64,000 nucleotides of DNA from Mycobacterium sp. ACS1612 (GTDB lineage: Bacteria; Actinomycetota; Actinomycetes; Mycobacteriales; Mycobacteriaceae): assembly GCF_001667505.1 (NCBI RefSeq), contig NZ_LZHZ01000066.1:1-64000 (forward strand). Reading direction: 5' to 3'. The notes below the pieces were generated by a model. It was not told the origin of the DNA and did not search any database. It saw only the letters and a list, made by a program, of their open reading frames with translations. How positions within the stretch are numbered: the stretch's first letter is position 1; each line of letters starts with the position of its first letter. The translations under genes and the position numbers were made by a program. Below, one piece after another: positions 49,827 through 60,738 of this stretch.

Positions 49827-51281
49827 TTAGCTTGATGCCAGCGGTGCCGAGATGTGCGTGAGTTGTGACCGGCCTCTGAGCATTTCTGAGCCTTGCATCA
49901 GCCAGCACCGCCGCTCCGCCGCGCCGGCTCGGTCGATCGCCGCGCTCGAACACAGCACCCGGCTGTCGAAGTCCTTGGCGCGGTCGGCCAACCGTGCCGC
50001 CTCGTTGACGGCGTCGCCGACGACGGTGTATTCGTAACGGTTCTCCGCGCCGATATTGCCCGCGAAGACGGGCCCGGCGGACACTCCGATCCCGAAGTCG
50101 ACCCCAAGCCGGCGCAACTCGGCACCGAGGGCGCGGGCGGTGGCCAACCCGGCTGTCGCGGGGTCGTCGATCCGCAGTGGTGCGCCGAACACGGCCAGCG
50201 CCGCATCGCCCTGAAATTTGTTGATCAGCCCGTCGTGTTTGTCGACTTCTGCGACGACGATTCGAAAGAAGTCGTTGAGCACCGCGGCCACCTCGTGCGG
50301 TTCATGTGTCGCCGCCAACTGCGTCGAACCCACCAGATCGATGAACAGGATTGCCGTATCGCGTTCGTCGCCGGCGACCGATTCGTGTTCTTCGACGGCG
50401 CGCCGGACCACTTCCTCACCGACATGCCTGCCGAACAGGTCCCGCAACCGGTCGCGCTCGCGTAAGCCGGCGACCATGCGGTTGAAACCGCTTTGCAATT
50501 GCCCGATTTCGGACCGCTCATAGACGTCGATCCGCTGATCCAGGTGACCGCGTTCGACTTCCGCCATCGCGTTGACGACTTCGTGTATCGGATCCGAGAT
50601 CGACGACGCCACCAGGATCATCGCGCGCATACCCAACACCACTGCGACGAGCGCCAGCACCAACACCGGAACCTCGATGGGCGCATCCGGCTGGATGATC
50701 CAGCCCTTGGCCCGCAGCATCACCAGCACCACGATGCCCGCGCCGGGCAGAGCGCTACACATGGTCCACATCAGGATCATTCGCGCCCGCACACCCGGTG
50801 CTCGCTCGGCGTGCTCGAGGTCGACTGTGGTCGCGATCATCAGGGCGCGCAGTGCACGTTGGGTGAACAGGAAACCCGTGCACACAGTGGCGGTCGCACC
50901 GAACATGATGGCCGAAACGATCAAGGTCAGCGCGCGTGGGCCGTCGTCGACGTTCAACGGAATCATGACAGCGGCGGAAATCACCCACGGCGTCAGCAGA
51001 ATCGCGGTTTGGCGCCTGGTGATGTTGGGAGTGTTGTGCGTGGCGCCAACGCGGTTGAGCGCGCGCACGACGAGCGCGACGCTGCTCGTTGCGACCGAGA
51101 TCGTCCCTACAACGACGAGTGCGACGGTCGCGATCAGATTCCCGGTGTTGAGCACCGATTGGGCCGCCATGACCGTTTCCCGGCTGACCGACACGACGAC
51201 CGCGACGACCTCTGCGGCCGAAAGCAGATAGGCGAACGCAAGGCCTGCCGAATATCGAACGACCAGGCTGCGCGGCCTCAT
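49827..51281 (-). CDS. Membrane-anchored class III adenylate cyclase with HAMP domain
   Basis: A 484-aa protein with six transmembrane helices (residues 10-235), HAMP (SSISDPIHEVVNAMAEVERGHL) and a catalytic domain with both metal Asp (LFIDLVGST, FQGDAALAVFG), NKFQGD Lys, and YTVVGDAVNEAARL with the adenine-selecting Asp and transition-state Asn/Arg. All catalytic residues are intact, so it should make cAMP. It has the same layout as the protein at 8195 but is clearly diverged. It follows the flippase-like gene by position only, being transcribed toward it. Confidence 0.88.
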   Translation of the reverse strand: MRPRSLVVRYSAGLAFAYLLSAAEVVAVVVSVSRETVMAAQSVLNTGNLIATVALVVVGTISVATSSVALVVRALNRVGATHNTPNITRRQTAILLTPWVISAAVMIPLNVDDGPRALTLIVSAIMFGATATVCTGFLFTQRALRALMIATTVDLEHAERAPGVRARMILMWTMCSALPGAGIVVLVMLRAKGWIIQPDAPIEVPVLVLALVAVVLGMRAMILVASSISDPIHEVVNAMAEVERGHLDQRIDVYERSEIGQLQSGFNRMVAGLRERDRLRDLFGRHVGEEVVRRAVEEHESVAGDERDTAILFIDLVGSTQLAATHEPHEVAAVLNDFFRIVVAEVDKHDGLINKFQGDAALAVFGAPLRIDDPATAGLATARALGAELRRLGVDFGIGVSAGPVFAGNIGAENRYEYTVVGDAVNEAARLADRAKDFDSRVLCSSAAIDRAGAAERRCWLMQGSEMLRGRSQLTHISAPLASS

Positions 51282-51293
51282 CGGCCCATAGTG

Positions 51294-51596
51294 TCAGTCG
51301 CTGGCAGGCAGCGGCTTGGCTTCCTTTAGATTCAGTGCGGTGGTGCCAATGCTCAGCGTCCCCGCGCCCGCCTTGGTCACCAGCACCTCGGCACCGTTCT
51401 CGTCGACGTAGCGCTTGCCCATCACATTGCCGCCCGAGAACGCCGGATCGATTGTGGCGTCCGCCGCCTTCTCGCCGTCCAGTGGCACCATCGGAACGCC
51501 ACCTGCCCGCAAGTCGTCGAGGCTGTCGTCGCTGCGCACGATGATCACCTGGGTGTCACAGACCTGGCTCTGCAGCCGGGTGCCGTTCTTGATCAT
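51294..51596 (-). CDS. Small conserved protein downstream of acyl-CoA ligase
   Basis: A 100-aa soluble protein without signal peptide (MIKNGTRLQSQVCDTQVIIV ... ALNLKEAKPLPASD). There is one Cys near the N-terminus and a central GGNVMGKRYVDENGAEVLVTK. The ATG overlaps the stop of the ligase gene by four bases, so it is the third gene of the SDR-ligase operon. I do not recognise a family with known function; the tight coupling suggests it serves the ligase or its acyl product. Confidence 0.75.
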   Translation of the reverse strand: MIKNGTRLQSQVCDTQVIIVRSDDSLDDLRAGGVPMVPLDGEKAADATIDPAFSGGNVMGKRYVDENGAEVLVTKAGAGTLSIGTTALNLKEAKPLPASD

Positions 51597-53086
51597 GCTG
51601 AACTCCTTCGGATTTGGTCCATCAGTTCCCGCCGCAGCACCTTGCCGGTCGCATTCGTCGGCAACTCATCACGGAACACCACGCGATCTGGGGTGCGTGA
51701 TCCGCGCAGATGTGCACGCACGTGTGCGCGCAGTTCGTCGGGATCGGGTTGCGCGCCGTCGGCCGGCACGACGACCGCGACGATGATCTGACCCCATTCC
51801 GGGTCCTCGGGGCCCACGACCACACAGTCGCGCACCGTGGGATGCTCGACCAGCACGTCCTCGATTTCGGCGGGAGCGATGTTCTCGCCACCGCGGATGA
51901 TGGTGTCGTCGGACCGTCCGCCGATAAAGAGGTAGCCGCCTTCGTCAAGCATCGCAACGTCTTTGGTGGGGAACCAACCGTCGGCATCGAGCACCGAACC
52001 GATGTCGGTGTACCGACCCGAGACCTGCTCGCCGCGCACGAACAACTCGCCCGTCTCGCCGGGCCCGAGGACGGCACCGTCGCCGCCACGGATCTGCACC
52101 TCGATGCTCGGCACCGGTTGACCCACCGAACCCAGTCGCCGGGCCACCGCCTCATCCTCGGCGGCCAACGCTTCCCGGTGGTCGTCGGGGGTGAGCACCG
52201 CGATCGTCGAACTGGTTTCCGTGAGGCCGTACGCGTTGACGAAACCGACGTTCGGCAACAAGCCAAGTGCCTTGCGTACCAATGGAAGAGCGACCTTGGA
52301 ACCGCCGTAGGCCAAGGTGCGCAGGGTGGGCAGGTCGACGGGCTGCGCCTGCAGTGCAGACACGATGCGGTCCAGCATCGTCGGCACCACGGTCGCCGAT
52401 GTGACACCCTCGTCGTGGACCAACCGGACCCACTCTGTGGCGTCGAACTGCGGCAGGTACACCATCTTTCGGCCGGCGTACAGATTCGACAGCGCCGCGC
52501 TGACACCGGCGATGTGATACGGCGGCACGCAGATCAATGCGGCGTCGCCGGGTTCGGCCGAGTCGAACTCCACAGTTCCGGTGATGTAGCTGGTGAGGTT
52601 GTTGTGGGTCAGCTCAACGGCTTTGGGGCGCGACGTGGTACCTGAAGTGAACAACACCACGCCCACGTCGTCGGGGTCGGCGAACTCGGCAGCGGGCTCG
52701 GCCGTCCTTGCGGCCGCGGTGAATTCGTCGGAAGTGATCACCTGCTTACCCGAACCGGCGACCACGTCGCGGTACTGGGCGTCGGCGATCACCAGCGGGG
52801 TGGGCAGGCGGTCGATCAACTGCCGCAAGCCGTCCTCGCTGAGCCGGTAGTTCAGCGGCGTGACCGCCACCCCCGCGCGCGCGGACGCGAACAGCAGCAG
52901 CGGCAACATCGCGCCACCGGTTCCGACGTAAGCCACATGCTGCGCACCGGACGCGGCGATCACGCCGGCGCCCCCGTCAGCGAGCTCGCTCAGTTCCGCT
53001 GTGGTCAGCCGGATCTCGCCGGCCACCACCGCGGTGCGGTCCGGGTTCGACGACGCTGCCATCTCCAGCAGCAACGAGATACTCAT
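51593..53086 (-). CDS. Acyl-CoA synthetase (class I adenylate-forming)
   Basis: A 497-aa FadD-type enzyme: P-loop LFTSGTTSRPKAVEL, AMP-contact YGLTETSST, hinge region GWFPTKDVAMLDEGGYLFIGGRSDD and C-terminal catalytic Lys in NATGKVLRREL. It activates a carboxylic acid to its CoA thioester via an acyl-AMP. Short length without extra domains fits a medium-chain or cyclic/branched acid; the substrate is unknown. It overlaps the SDR stop by four bases. Confidence 0.88.
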   Translation of the reverse strand: MSISLLLEMAASSNPDRTAVVAGEIRLTTAELSELADGGAGVIAASGAQHVAYVGTGGAMLPLLLFASARAGVAVTPLNYRLSEDGLRQLIDRLPTPLVIADAQYRDVVAGSGKQVITSDEFTAAARTAEPAAEFADPDDVGVVLFTSGTTSRPKAVELTHNNLTSYITGTVEFDSAEPGDAALICVPPYHIAGVSAALSNLYAGRKMVYLPQFDATEWVRLVHDEGVTSATVVPTMLDRIVSALQAQPVDLPTLRTLAYGGSKVALPLVRKALGLLPNVGFVNAYGLTETSSTIAVLTPDDHREALAAEDEAVARRLGSVGQPVPSIEVQIRGGDGAVLGPGETGELFVRGEQVSGRYTDIGSVLDADGWFPTKDVAMLDEGGYLFIGGRSDDTIIRGGENIAPAEIEDVLVEHPTVRDCVVVGPEDPEWGQIIVAVVVPADGAQPDPDELRAHVRAHLRGSRTPDRVVFRDELPTNATGKVLRRELMDQIRRSSA

Positions 53087-53904
53087 GACTTGTCGACGAA
53101 GATATCAAGGATCGGGTTGTCGCCACCGCCGTAGCGGGAAAGGTCCGTGACACCGGCCTCGGTCAGCACCGCCGAGTCGATGAAGCATCTGCCGTTCACC
53201 TTCCCGGGCGGGCGGGACAGTATTTCGACCGCCGCGTCGCCCATGATCTCCGGGCTGCGCGACGAGGGCATCAGCGTGCCGTCGGCCAGATTGGCCACCG
53301 CCGACGTCGCGATGTAGGTCTGCGGCCACAGGCAGGCGAACCCGATGCCCGATTCGGCGTGTTCGGCGGCCCAGCCCAGCGACAACAGGGTCATGCCGTA
53401 CTTCGAGAGCGTGTACGCGGGGTGGGCGCCCAGCCAGTGCGGGTTCATGTTCAGCGGCGGCGCCAGCGTCACCACATGCGGGTTGGCGGACTTACGAAGG
53501 TGCGGCAGCGCCGCCTTCGTCAGCAGAAACGTCCCCCGCACGTTGATGTCCATCATCAGGTCGAACTTCTTGGCGGACAGTCCCTCGGTCGGTTCGGTCG
53601 CGATCGCGCTGGCATTGTTGATCACGACGTCGACGCCGCCGAAGTGCGCGACCGCGGTGTCGACCGCGCGCTGCACGTCTTCTTCCTTGCGCACGTCACC
53701 GACCACCGCGACGCCCTTGCCGCCCGCCGCCTCGACCTCGGCGACCGCGGTGTGGACGGTGCCGGGCAGTTTGGGATGCGGCTCGGCCGTCTTGGCCAGC
53801 AGCACCACGTTGGCGCCCCGTTTTGCGGCGGCCAGCGCGATCGCCGACCCGATGCCGCGACTGCCGCCCGAGACGACGAGCGTGCGGTCAGTGAACTTGG
53901 ACAT
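53083..53904 (-). CDS. SDR-family oxidoreductase, HSDL2-like
   Basis: A 273-aa short-chain dehydrogenase: VVSGGSRGIGSAIALAAAKRGANVVL cofactor site, NNASAIA, and YTLSKYG with catalytic Tyr-x3-Lys. The segment before it reads LAPPLNMNPHW, so the usual catalytic Ser is not obvious, as in HSDL2-type proteins of peroxisomal lipid metabolism. The ATG has GAGGAGG just upstream. It is the first gene of the three-gene operon, divergent from the mutase; operator copy A lies 40 nt upstream. Confidence 0.87.
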   Translation of the reverse strand: MSKFTDRTLVVSGGSRGIGSAIALAAAKRGANVVLLAKTAEPHPKLPGTVHTAVAEVEAAGGKGVAVVGDVRKEEDVQRAVDTAVAHFGGVDVVINNASAIATEPTEGLSAKKFDLMMDINVRGTFLLTKAALPHLRKSANPHVVTLAPPLNMNPHWLGAHPAYTLSKYGMTLLSLGWAAEHAESGIGFACLWPQTYIATSAVANLADGTLMPSSRSPEIMGDAAVEILSRPPGKVNGRCFIDSAVLTEAGVTDLSRYGGGDNPILDIFVDKS

Positions 53905-53943
53905 GGGCCTCCTCGCGGTGCGTTACCCGGATGCTACCCGATT

Positions 53944-53958
53944 GGAATTGGCATTCTC
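53944..53958. promoter_or_regulatory. Operator-like motif, copy A
   Basis: GGAATTGGCATTCTC; on the other strand GAGAATGCCAATTCC. It is 14/15 identical to copy B and shares GAGAATRCCAWTNYC with copy C upstream of the ferredoxin/ligase genes. It lies 40 nt from the SDR start, a position for a repressor of that operon. Confidence 0.7.
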
Positions 53959-54001
53959 ATTCTAGGCAAGTCTCATAATCGCTGTGTACCGGCCCTTTGG
54001 C

Positions 54002-54029
54002 GGTGGAAACGCTTCCACCACGTACGTGG
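54002..54029. promoter_or_regulatory. LacI-type palindrome TGGAAACGCTTCCA with adjoining CCACGTACGTGG
   Basis: GGTGGAA-ACGC-TTCCACC (54002-54019) contains TGGAAACGCTTCCA, a 14-bp palindrome with central CG of the LacI/GalR type. It runs directly into a second perfect palindrome CCACGTACGTGG (54018-54029). Both sit midway between the divergent SDR and mutase genes. Confidence 0.6.
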
Positions 54030-54052
54030 CTCCGTGCGCGTTTCCGCCGAGC

Positions 54053-54067
54053 GGTATTGGCATTCTC
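54053..54067. promoter_or_regulatory. Operator-like motif, copy B, over the mutase promoter
   Basis: GGTATTGGCATTCTC overlaps a plausible -35 TTGGCA (54057-54062) that is followed, after 17 nt, by TACGTT (54080-54085) just before the mutase ATG at 54094. Binding here would block RNA polymerase. The similarity to copy A extends through CATTCTCATT. Confidence 0.7.
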
Positions 54068-54093
54068 ATTTTCTGCAAGTACGTTATCCAGTG

Positions 54094-56096
<2,003 letters not shown>

Positions 56097-56097
56097 G

Positions 56098-57054
56098 ATG
56101 CGGCTTGGCGTGATGATCGGGGCCGAGCGCGGGGACATGGCCCGCAAGGTCTCCAAGTTGCTCGATGACATCGACTGGGCAGAAGCCGCGGGGTTGGACA
56201 CCGCATGGATGCCGCAGGTGCCCAACGATTTCGACTGTCTGACCATGGTTTCGTTGATGGGTGCGCGCACGTCCCGGATCGAACTGGGCACCGCAGTGGT
56301 GCCGTTGCAGGCGCAGCATCCGATCGCGCTGGCACGCCAGGCGCTGTCCGTGCATGCGGGTACCGGCGGGAGACTTGCGCTCGGTGTCGGGCCGTCGCAC
56401 CACTGGATCGTCCGTGACATGCTCGGCATTCCGTATGAGAAGCCGGCGGCATACACCCGCGACTATCTCGAGGTGCTCAACAAGGCGCTGGCGGGTCCGG
56501 GTGACGTCGACGTGGAGAACGACACGTTCACCGTGCACAACCCGACTGTGCTCGGCGCGGAGACGCCGATGCCGGTGCTCGTTGCCGCGCTGGGCCCGGT
56601 GATGCTGCAGATCGCAGGCGAACTCGCCGATGGCACGGTGTTGTGGATGGCCGACGAGCGGGCGATCGGCGATCACATCGCCCCGCGGATCACCAAGGCC
56701 GCCGACAACGCGGGTCGCCCGGGGCCGCGGATCATCGCAGGCATCCCGGTGTGCCTGTGCGCCAACTCCGAGATCGACGCGGCCAAGGAACGCGCCAATC
56801 GCATTCTCGCCGAGGCGGAGACGTCACCGAACTATCAGAAGCTGCTCGATCGGGGCGACGCCCGCGACGTCGGCGACCTGACCGCCGCCGGCGACGAAGA
56901 GGCAATCCTCGCGCGATTCCGGAGCTTCGCCGACGCCGGTGTCACCGACCTCTCAGTCCGGCTGTTGCCTATCGGCGAGAATCGCGATGAACTGATCGCC
57001 TCGAAATACCGCACACGCGAGGTGATCTCACAGCTGGCCAACGAAGTGCGATGA
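56098..57054 (+). CDS. LLM-class F420-dependent oxidoreductase
   Basis: A 318-aa luciferase-like barrel: MRLGVMIGAERGDM, GTAVVPLQAQHPIALARQAL, LGVGPSHHWIVRDMLG, APMPVLVAALGP-type region and ADGTVLWMA. Actinobacterial members of this branch mostly use F420. It begins 1 nt after the mutase small subunit and is in the same operon, so it probably reduces or oxidises an acyl-CoA intermediate of that pathway. The stop lies in a short repeat that also occurs at 61812. Confidence 0.85.
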   Translation: MRLGVMIGAERGDMARKVSKLLDDIDWAEAAGLDTAWMPQVPNDFDCLTMVSLMGARTSRIELGTAVVPLQAQHPIALARQALSVHAGTGGRLALGVGPSHHWIVRDMLGIPYEKPAAYTRDYLEVLNKALAGPGDVDVENDTFTVHNPTVLGAETPMPVLVAALGPVMLQIAGELADGTVLWMADERAIGDHIAPRITKAADNAGRPGPRIIAGIPVCLCANSEIDAAKERANRILAEAETSPNYQKLLDRGDARDVGDLTAAGDEEAILARFRSFADAGVTDLSVRLLPIGENRDELIASKYRTREVISQLANEVR

Positions 57055-57069
57055 GCGCTTGCGCGAAGA
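57050..57069 (+). repeat. 20-bp intercistronic repeat, copy 1
   Basis: GATGAGCGCTTGCGCGAAGA overlaps the stop of the preceding gene and is followed 13 nt later by the next start. It matches copy 2 at 61812-61831 in 19 of 20 positions. GCGCTT-GCGCG-AAGAGC can form a small hairpin. Confidence 0.8.
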
Positions 57070-57082
57070 GCCGAGAGAACAG

Positions 57083-58138
57083 ATGAACCAAGGCCCGCTT
57101 TCCGGTATTCGCATCCTCGAGGTCGGCGTGATGCTGGCAGGCCCCTACGCGACGATGCTGCTCGCCGATCTCGGCGCCGAAGTCATCAAGATCGAACCGC
57201 CGGGCGGCGAGATCTCCCGGCAGGTCAGCGACAGCTACTTCGCCAGCCTGAACCGCAACAAGCAGAGCGTGTGCCTGGATCTTCGGTCCGATGCCGGCCG
57301 GCAGCGGCTGGGTGAACTCGTCGCGGATTCGCATGCGCTGCTGGTCAATATGAAGCCGTCGGCCATCAAGCGGCTCGGCCTGACGTACGACGCGCTGCGG
57401 CAGTACAACGAGCGGATCGTCTGCGTCGCGATGACCGGTTTCGGCCTCGACGGCGGTGACGACCCGGCGTTCGACTACGTGATCCAGGCGGCCACCGGTG
57501 TGGCGGCGATGACCGGCGATCCCGACGGCCCTCCGACGCTGCCCGGGTACTCGTCGGCCGACAACTCGACGGGTTTGGCCGCGGCGCTCGGCCTGCTCGC
57601 GCAGATCGTATCTGGCCGCGGGGGGCAGGTGGACGTGTCGCTGCGCGACGTCATGCTGTCCCAGTTGAACTATCGCGCGTCGGCATATCTCAACGACGGC
57701 GCGGCACCGCAGCGTTACCCGTTCGGCGCGCATTCGTATTACGTTCCCGCACAACTTTTTCCGACGGCAGACGGCTATCTCGCCTTATTCATCACCCACG
57801 ACGCCTTCTGGAACGCGTTCGCTCAAGAGGCGAAGATCGACGGCTTCCCGACGATGGCCGAACGCGCTGCCCGTCGTGACGAGGTGCTCGCCGTCGTCAC
57901 GGCCGCGCTGGCCACCGATACCGCGGCAAGTTGGCAATCTCGGCTGCAAGCCTTGGGAATTCCGGTAGCGGCCGTGCGCAGCCTGCCCGAGGCGTTGGAG
58001 GCGACGCCGGGGGCACTTGTCACCGCGGGGGAGTTCAAGCTGGTCGGCAGCCCGATCCACATCGCGGGATACGAGCCCGAATACCGCCCTGCGCCACGTC
58101 TCGACGAGCACGGCGCTGCGTCGGCTCAATCGTCGTAG
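57083..58138 (+). CDS. Class III CoA-transferase (CaiB/BaiF family)
   Basis: A 351-aa family III CoA-transferase: GIRILEVGVMLAGPYATMLLADLGAEVIKIE at the N-terminus, LNRNKQSVCLDLRS, and the catalytic Asp in PAFDYVIQAATG. It transfers CoA between carboxylic acids via an aspartyl-CoA. In M. tuberculosis relatives include an alpha-methylacyl-CoA racemase, so racemase activity is possible. The ATG at 57083 follows GAGAG. It is the fourth gene of the mutase operon; its last 13 nt overlap the convergent ferredoxin gene. Confidence 0.88.
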   Translation: MNQGPLSGIRILEVGVMLAGPYATMLLADLGAEVIKIEPPGGEISRQVSDSYFASLNRNKQSVCLDLRSDAGRQRLGELVADSHALLVNMKPSAIKRLGLTYDALRQYNERIVCVAMTGFGLDGGDDPAFDYVIQAATGVAAMTGDPDGPPTLPGYSSADNSTGLAAALGLLAQIVSGRGGQVDVSLRDVMLSQLNYRASAYLNDGAAPQRYPFGAHSYYVPAQLFPTADGYLALFITHDAFWNAFAQEAKIDGFPTMAERAARRDEVLAVVTAALATDTAASWQSRLQALGIPVAAVRSLPEALEATPGALVTAGEFKLVGSPIHIAGYEPEYRPAPRLDEHGAASAQSS

Positions 58139-58440
58139 GTGACGCTTATCGAATCGGTATCCGGAACCGCCTGGCAGGTCAGCACGTACCCGTCGTCGAC
58201 CTCGTCCTGCTCGAGGGCGTCGTTGACGCGCATCGTGGCGCTGCCCTCGGTGAGCTTGCCCATGCAGGTGCCACAGTTGCCGGCTTCACAGGAGAACGGC
58301 GGGGACAGTCCAGCGCGCCTGGCACTTTCCAGAAGTGTCTCGTTCGCCACCCGGGGCACCGACACCTTCTTGCGATCGAGGACGATCGTCACCTGGCCGC
58401 CTGCATCGGGCGGTGCGGGCGGCATCGGTTCTGCCGTCAT
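58126..58440 (-). CDS. 2Fe-2S ferredoxin (plant type)
   Basis: A 104-aa protein with the plant-type cluster ligands C-x4-C-x2-C and a distal Cys: CEAGNCGTC and LTCQA. It transfers electrons, probably to an oxygenase or reductase; no partner oxygenase lies in the window. The ATG at 58440 is used; in-frame sequence upstream reaches into the operator region and is unlikely. It diverges from the acyl-CoA ligase with operator copy C between them. Confidence 0.88.
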   Translation of the reverse strand: MTAEPMPPAPPDAGGQVTIVLDRKKVSVPRVANETLLESARRAGLSPPFSCEAGNCGTCMGKLTEGSATMRVNDALEQDEVDDGYVLTCQAVPDTDSISVTYDD

Positions 58441-58473
58441 CAGCCTCTCCTGGCATATGGGTTCTGATATTCC

Positions 58474-58488
58474 GAGAATACCATTCTC
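58474..58488. promoter_or_regulatory. Operator-like motif, copy C (perfect palindrome)
   Basis: GAGAATACCATTCTC is a perfect palindrome (CGAGAAT-ACC-ATTCTCG over 58473-58489). The same motif, less symmetrical, occurs upstream of the SDR and mutase genes (copies A and B). A partial fourth site, TATTCTC at 58503-58509, lies 15 nt downstream. It is 33 nt from the ferredoxin start and 56 nt from the ligase start. Confidence 0.75.
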
Positions 58489-58543
58489 GATAAGTGATAC
58501 GCTATTCTCAGCGTGTACCACTGGGCCCGGGTAAGGACAGCGT

Positions 58544-59941
58544 GTGAGTGAGGCGACCGCGCTCGCATTCGAGGAACGTCAGTACACGCTGCGCGAACTC
58601 AACGCTCTCGCCAACGGACTGGCCACCGTGCTGGAACACCGCGGTGTGCGGGCGGGCGACCGGGTGGCGCTGATGTCGTCGAATCGACCGGAGTTCGTGA
58701 TCGCGATGTGGGCGATCTGGCGGCTGGGGGCGGCGGCGGTGTTGTTGAGTCCGGCGTGGAAGCGAACCGAGGTCGACAACGCGCTGACGTTGACGGGGCC
58801 CTCGCACGCGGTGGGCGACCATCCGGTGCTGGCCGAGGCGATGCCGATGCTGTCACTCGACGAGGCGATCGGACCGGGGCAGCGCCCCTTCGAAGCGCCG
58901 AACCCCTCGAGCGATGCGCTGTTCGTGTTCAGCTCGGGGACGACCGGACTGCCGAAGGCGGTGCGTCACACTCACGGATCCTTCGCCGTCGCGGTGCGCC
59001 ACTGGCGCGACGCGCTGCACTTGACCGCGGCCGACCGCATCCAGATCATGACGCCGCCGTCCCACATCCTCGGGCTGCTGAACATCATGATGGCGTTGGA
59101 TACCGGCACGTGGCTGCGACTGCACCGGCGCTTCGACATCGATCTGATGCTGCGCCATATCGAAGAGGACCGGATCACCATCGAGATGGCAGTAGCGCCA
59201 ATCGCTTTGGCCCTCGCTGCGCATCCCGAGCTGGAACGTCACGATCTGTCGTCGCTGCGCTACATCATGTGGTGCGCGACGCCCGTGACGCAGAGCATCG
59301 CAGAGGCGATAACCAGTAGGGCAGCGGTCAACTGGGTGACCGCCTACGGCACCACCGAGTTGCCGGTCATCGCGTGCAATCAGATCGAGGGCGCGCGCCT
59401 GGACACGGTCGGCAGGCCGGTTCCGGGGGTGCGCGTGCGGATCGTTTCTCTCGACGACGGTTCACCACTGTCGCCAGGGGCGGTCGGCGAGATACAGGCG
59501 CGCTCGGATTCCGTGATGGCCGGCTATCTGCCCAGTGAGGCAACGGCACAGGCATTTTCGGACGGTTGGTACCGCACCGGCGACGTCGGCTACCTGGACG
59601 CCGATGGCTGGCTGCGGATCACCGATCGCGCCAAGGAGATGATCAAGGTGCGGGGATTCCAGGTGGCGCCCGCCGAGATCGAGGCGGTGCTGCACGGGCA
59701 CGAGGCGGTCGACGACTGCGCGGTGTTCGGCATACCCGATGCGGTCAACGGCGAGGCCATCGTCGCCGCCGTCAAGGCGCACAGGCCGGTCGAGGCGGAG
59801 CAGCTGATCGGCCTCGTCGCCGACCGGCTGGCCTCCTACAAGCGGCCCAGCCGCGTGGTGTTCGTCGATGAGGTTCCGCGCCTGCCATCGGGAAAGGTGT
59901 TGCGTCGAGTGTTGAAGGAGCGGCTGTGGACGTCCGTCTGA
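58544..59941 (+). CDS. Acyl-CoA synthetase (class I adenylate-forming)
   Basis: A 465-aa enzyme: FSSGTTGLPKAVRHTH P-loop, TAYGTTELPV, GWYRTGDVGYLDADGWLRITDRAKEMIKVRGFQVAP hinge and the terminal LPSGKVLRRVLK with catalytic Lys. It activates an unidentified acid to its CoA ester. GTG 58544 follows AAGGA. It leads a four-gene operon (ligase, two acyl-CoA dehydrogenases, hydratase) with overlapping genes, so the acid it activates is probably the substrate of the adjacent beta-oxidation-like steps. Confidence 0.88.
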   Translation: MSEATALAFEERQYTLRELNALANGLATVLEHRGVRAGDRVALMSSNRPEFVIAMWAIWRLGAAAVLLSPAWKRTEVDNALTLTGPSHAVGDHPVLAEAMPMLSLDEAIGPGQRPFEAPNPSSDALFVFSSGTTGLPKAVRHTHGSFAVAVRHWRDALHLTAADRIQIMTPPSHILGLLNIMMALDTGTWLRLHRRFDIDLMLRHIEEDRITIEMAVAPIALALAAHPELERHDLSSLRYIMWCATPVTQSIAEAITSRAAVNWVTAYGTTELPVIACNQIEGARLDTVGRPVPGVRVRIVSLDDGSPLSPGAVGEIQARSDSVMAGYLPSEATAQAFSDGWYRTGDVGYLDADGWLRITDRAKEMIKVRGFQVAPAEIEAVLHGHEAVDDCAVFGIPDAVNGEAIVAAVKAHRPVEAEQLIGLVADRLASYKRPSRVVFVDEVPRLPSGKVLRRVLKERLWTSV

Positions 59942-60738
59942 CTGCTGAACAGCAGCAGCTGCGGGAGGCGGCGGCCAAACTGGCTGACGATCTGGGCCCG
60001 GGATCAGTTGCCGACCTCGATGATTCGAACCGGATCGCCAGACTCGAGAAGGCCGTCGCGGGGACGGGGTTTCGCACGCTCCGGTCTGACGGCGCGTCGG
60101 GGGTGGAAGTCGCCATCGTCGCCGAGGAGTTCGCGCGGGGCCTGGTCGACGTGCCGTTCGTGGGACCGGTACTCGCTGACGAACTGCAGCGGCTCGGTGT
60201 GCAGCCGTCGGTCCCGGCCGCGACACCGCCGACCGTCGATCTGACGGGAAGCCTTGCCGGAGCGGTGGAGTCGCCTGTCGGGCTGAGCGAGTTGTCCAAG
60301 GACGACGTGGGGCGTTGGCGTGCGCTGGCGCTCGCGGTCACTTGCGCCGAGTTGGTGGGCGCCTCGCGCGGGGTGCACGCGTTGGCAGTCGACTATGCCA
60401 AGGTCCGCGAACAGTACGGCGCAACGATCGGGTCGTATCAGGCCGTCGGCCACTTGCTTGCCGAGAGCCTGGCGCTGATCGAGGGGTCGGTCAGCGTGTC
60501 GCGCCACGCCGCGTGGGCGGTCGACGAACTGCCGGCTGCGGAGTCGATCGAGGCCGCGAAGGTGGCCAAGATCTACTGCGCCCGTGCGGCATTGACCGTA
60601 TGCGAGACGTCGATCCAGGTACACGGCGGCATCGGCAACACGTGGGAATGCCTCGCGCACGTGTATTTGCGCCGCGTACTGGCCGCCACCGAAATCTGGC
60701 CGGTGAAGCTGGAGGAGCTGAGCATTGGATTTTCGTGA
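59926..60738 (+). CDS. Acyl-CoA dehydrogenase, small/partner subunit
   Basis: A 270-aa protein, about 100 residues shorter than a standard acyl-CoA dehydrogenase. The C-terminal helical part is normal (KVREQYGATIGSYQAVGH, VHGGIGNTWECLAHVYLRR) but the middle beta-domain is missing. This is the shape of the non-catalytic or half-site partner in actinobacterial alpha2-beta2 dehydrogenases of steroid side-chain metabolism. GTG 59926 overlaps the ligase by 16 nt; its own end overlaps the next dehydrogenase by 14 nt, consistent with a heteromer. Confidence 0.86.
   Translation: MDVRLTAEQQQLREAAAKLADDLGPGSVADLDDSNRIARLEKAVAGTGFRTLRSDGASGVEVAIVAEEFARGLVDVPFVGPVLADELQRLGVQPSVPAATPPTVDLTGSLAGAVESPVGLSELSKDDVGRWRALALAVTCAELVGASRGVHALAVDYAKVREQYGATIGSYQAVGHLLAESLALIEGSVSVSRHAAWAVDELPAAESIEAAKVAKIYCARAALTVCETSIQVHGGIGNTWECLAHVYLRRVLAATEIWPVKLEELSIGFS

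Noticed and set aside
53359..54093. In-frame upstream extension of the mutase large subunit
   Set aside because: It runs through the divergent SDR gene and the operator region; mutase similarity and the promoter place the start at 54094.
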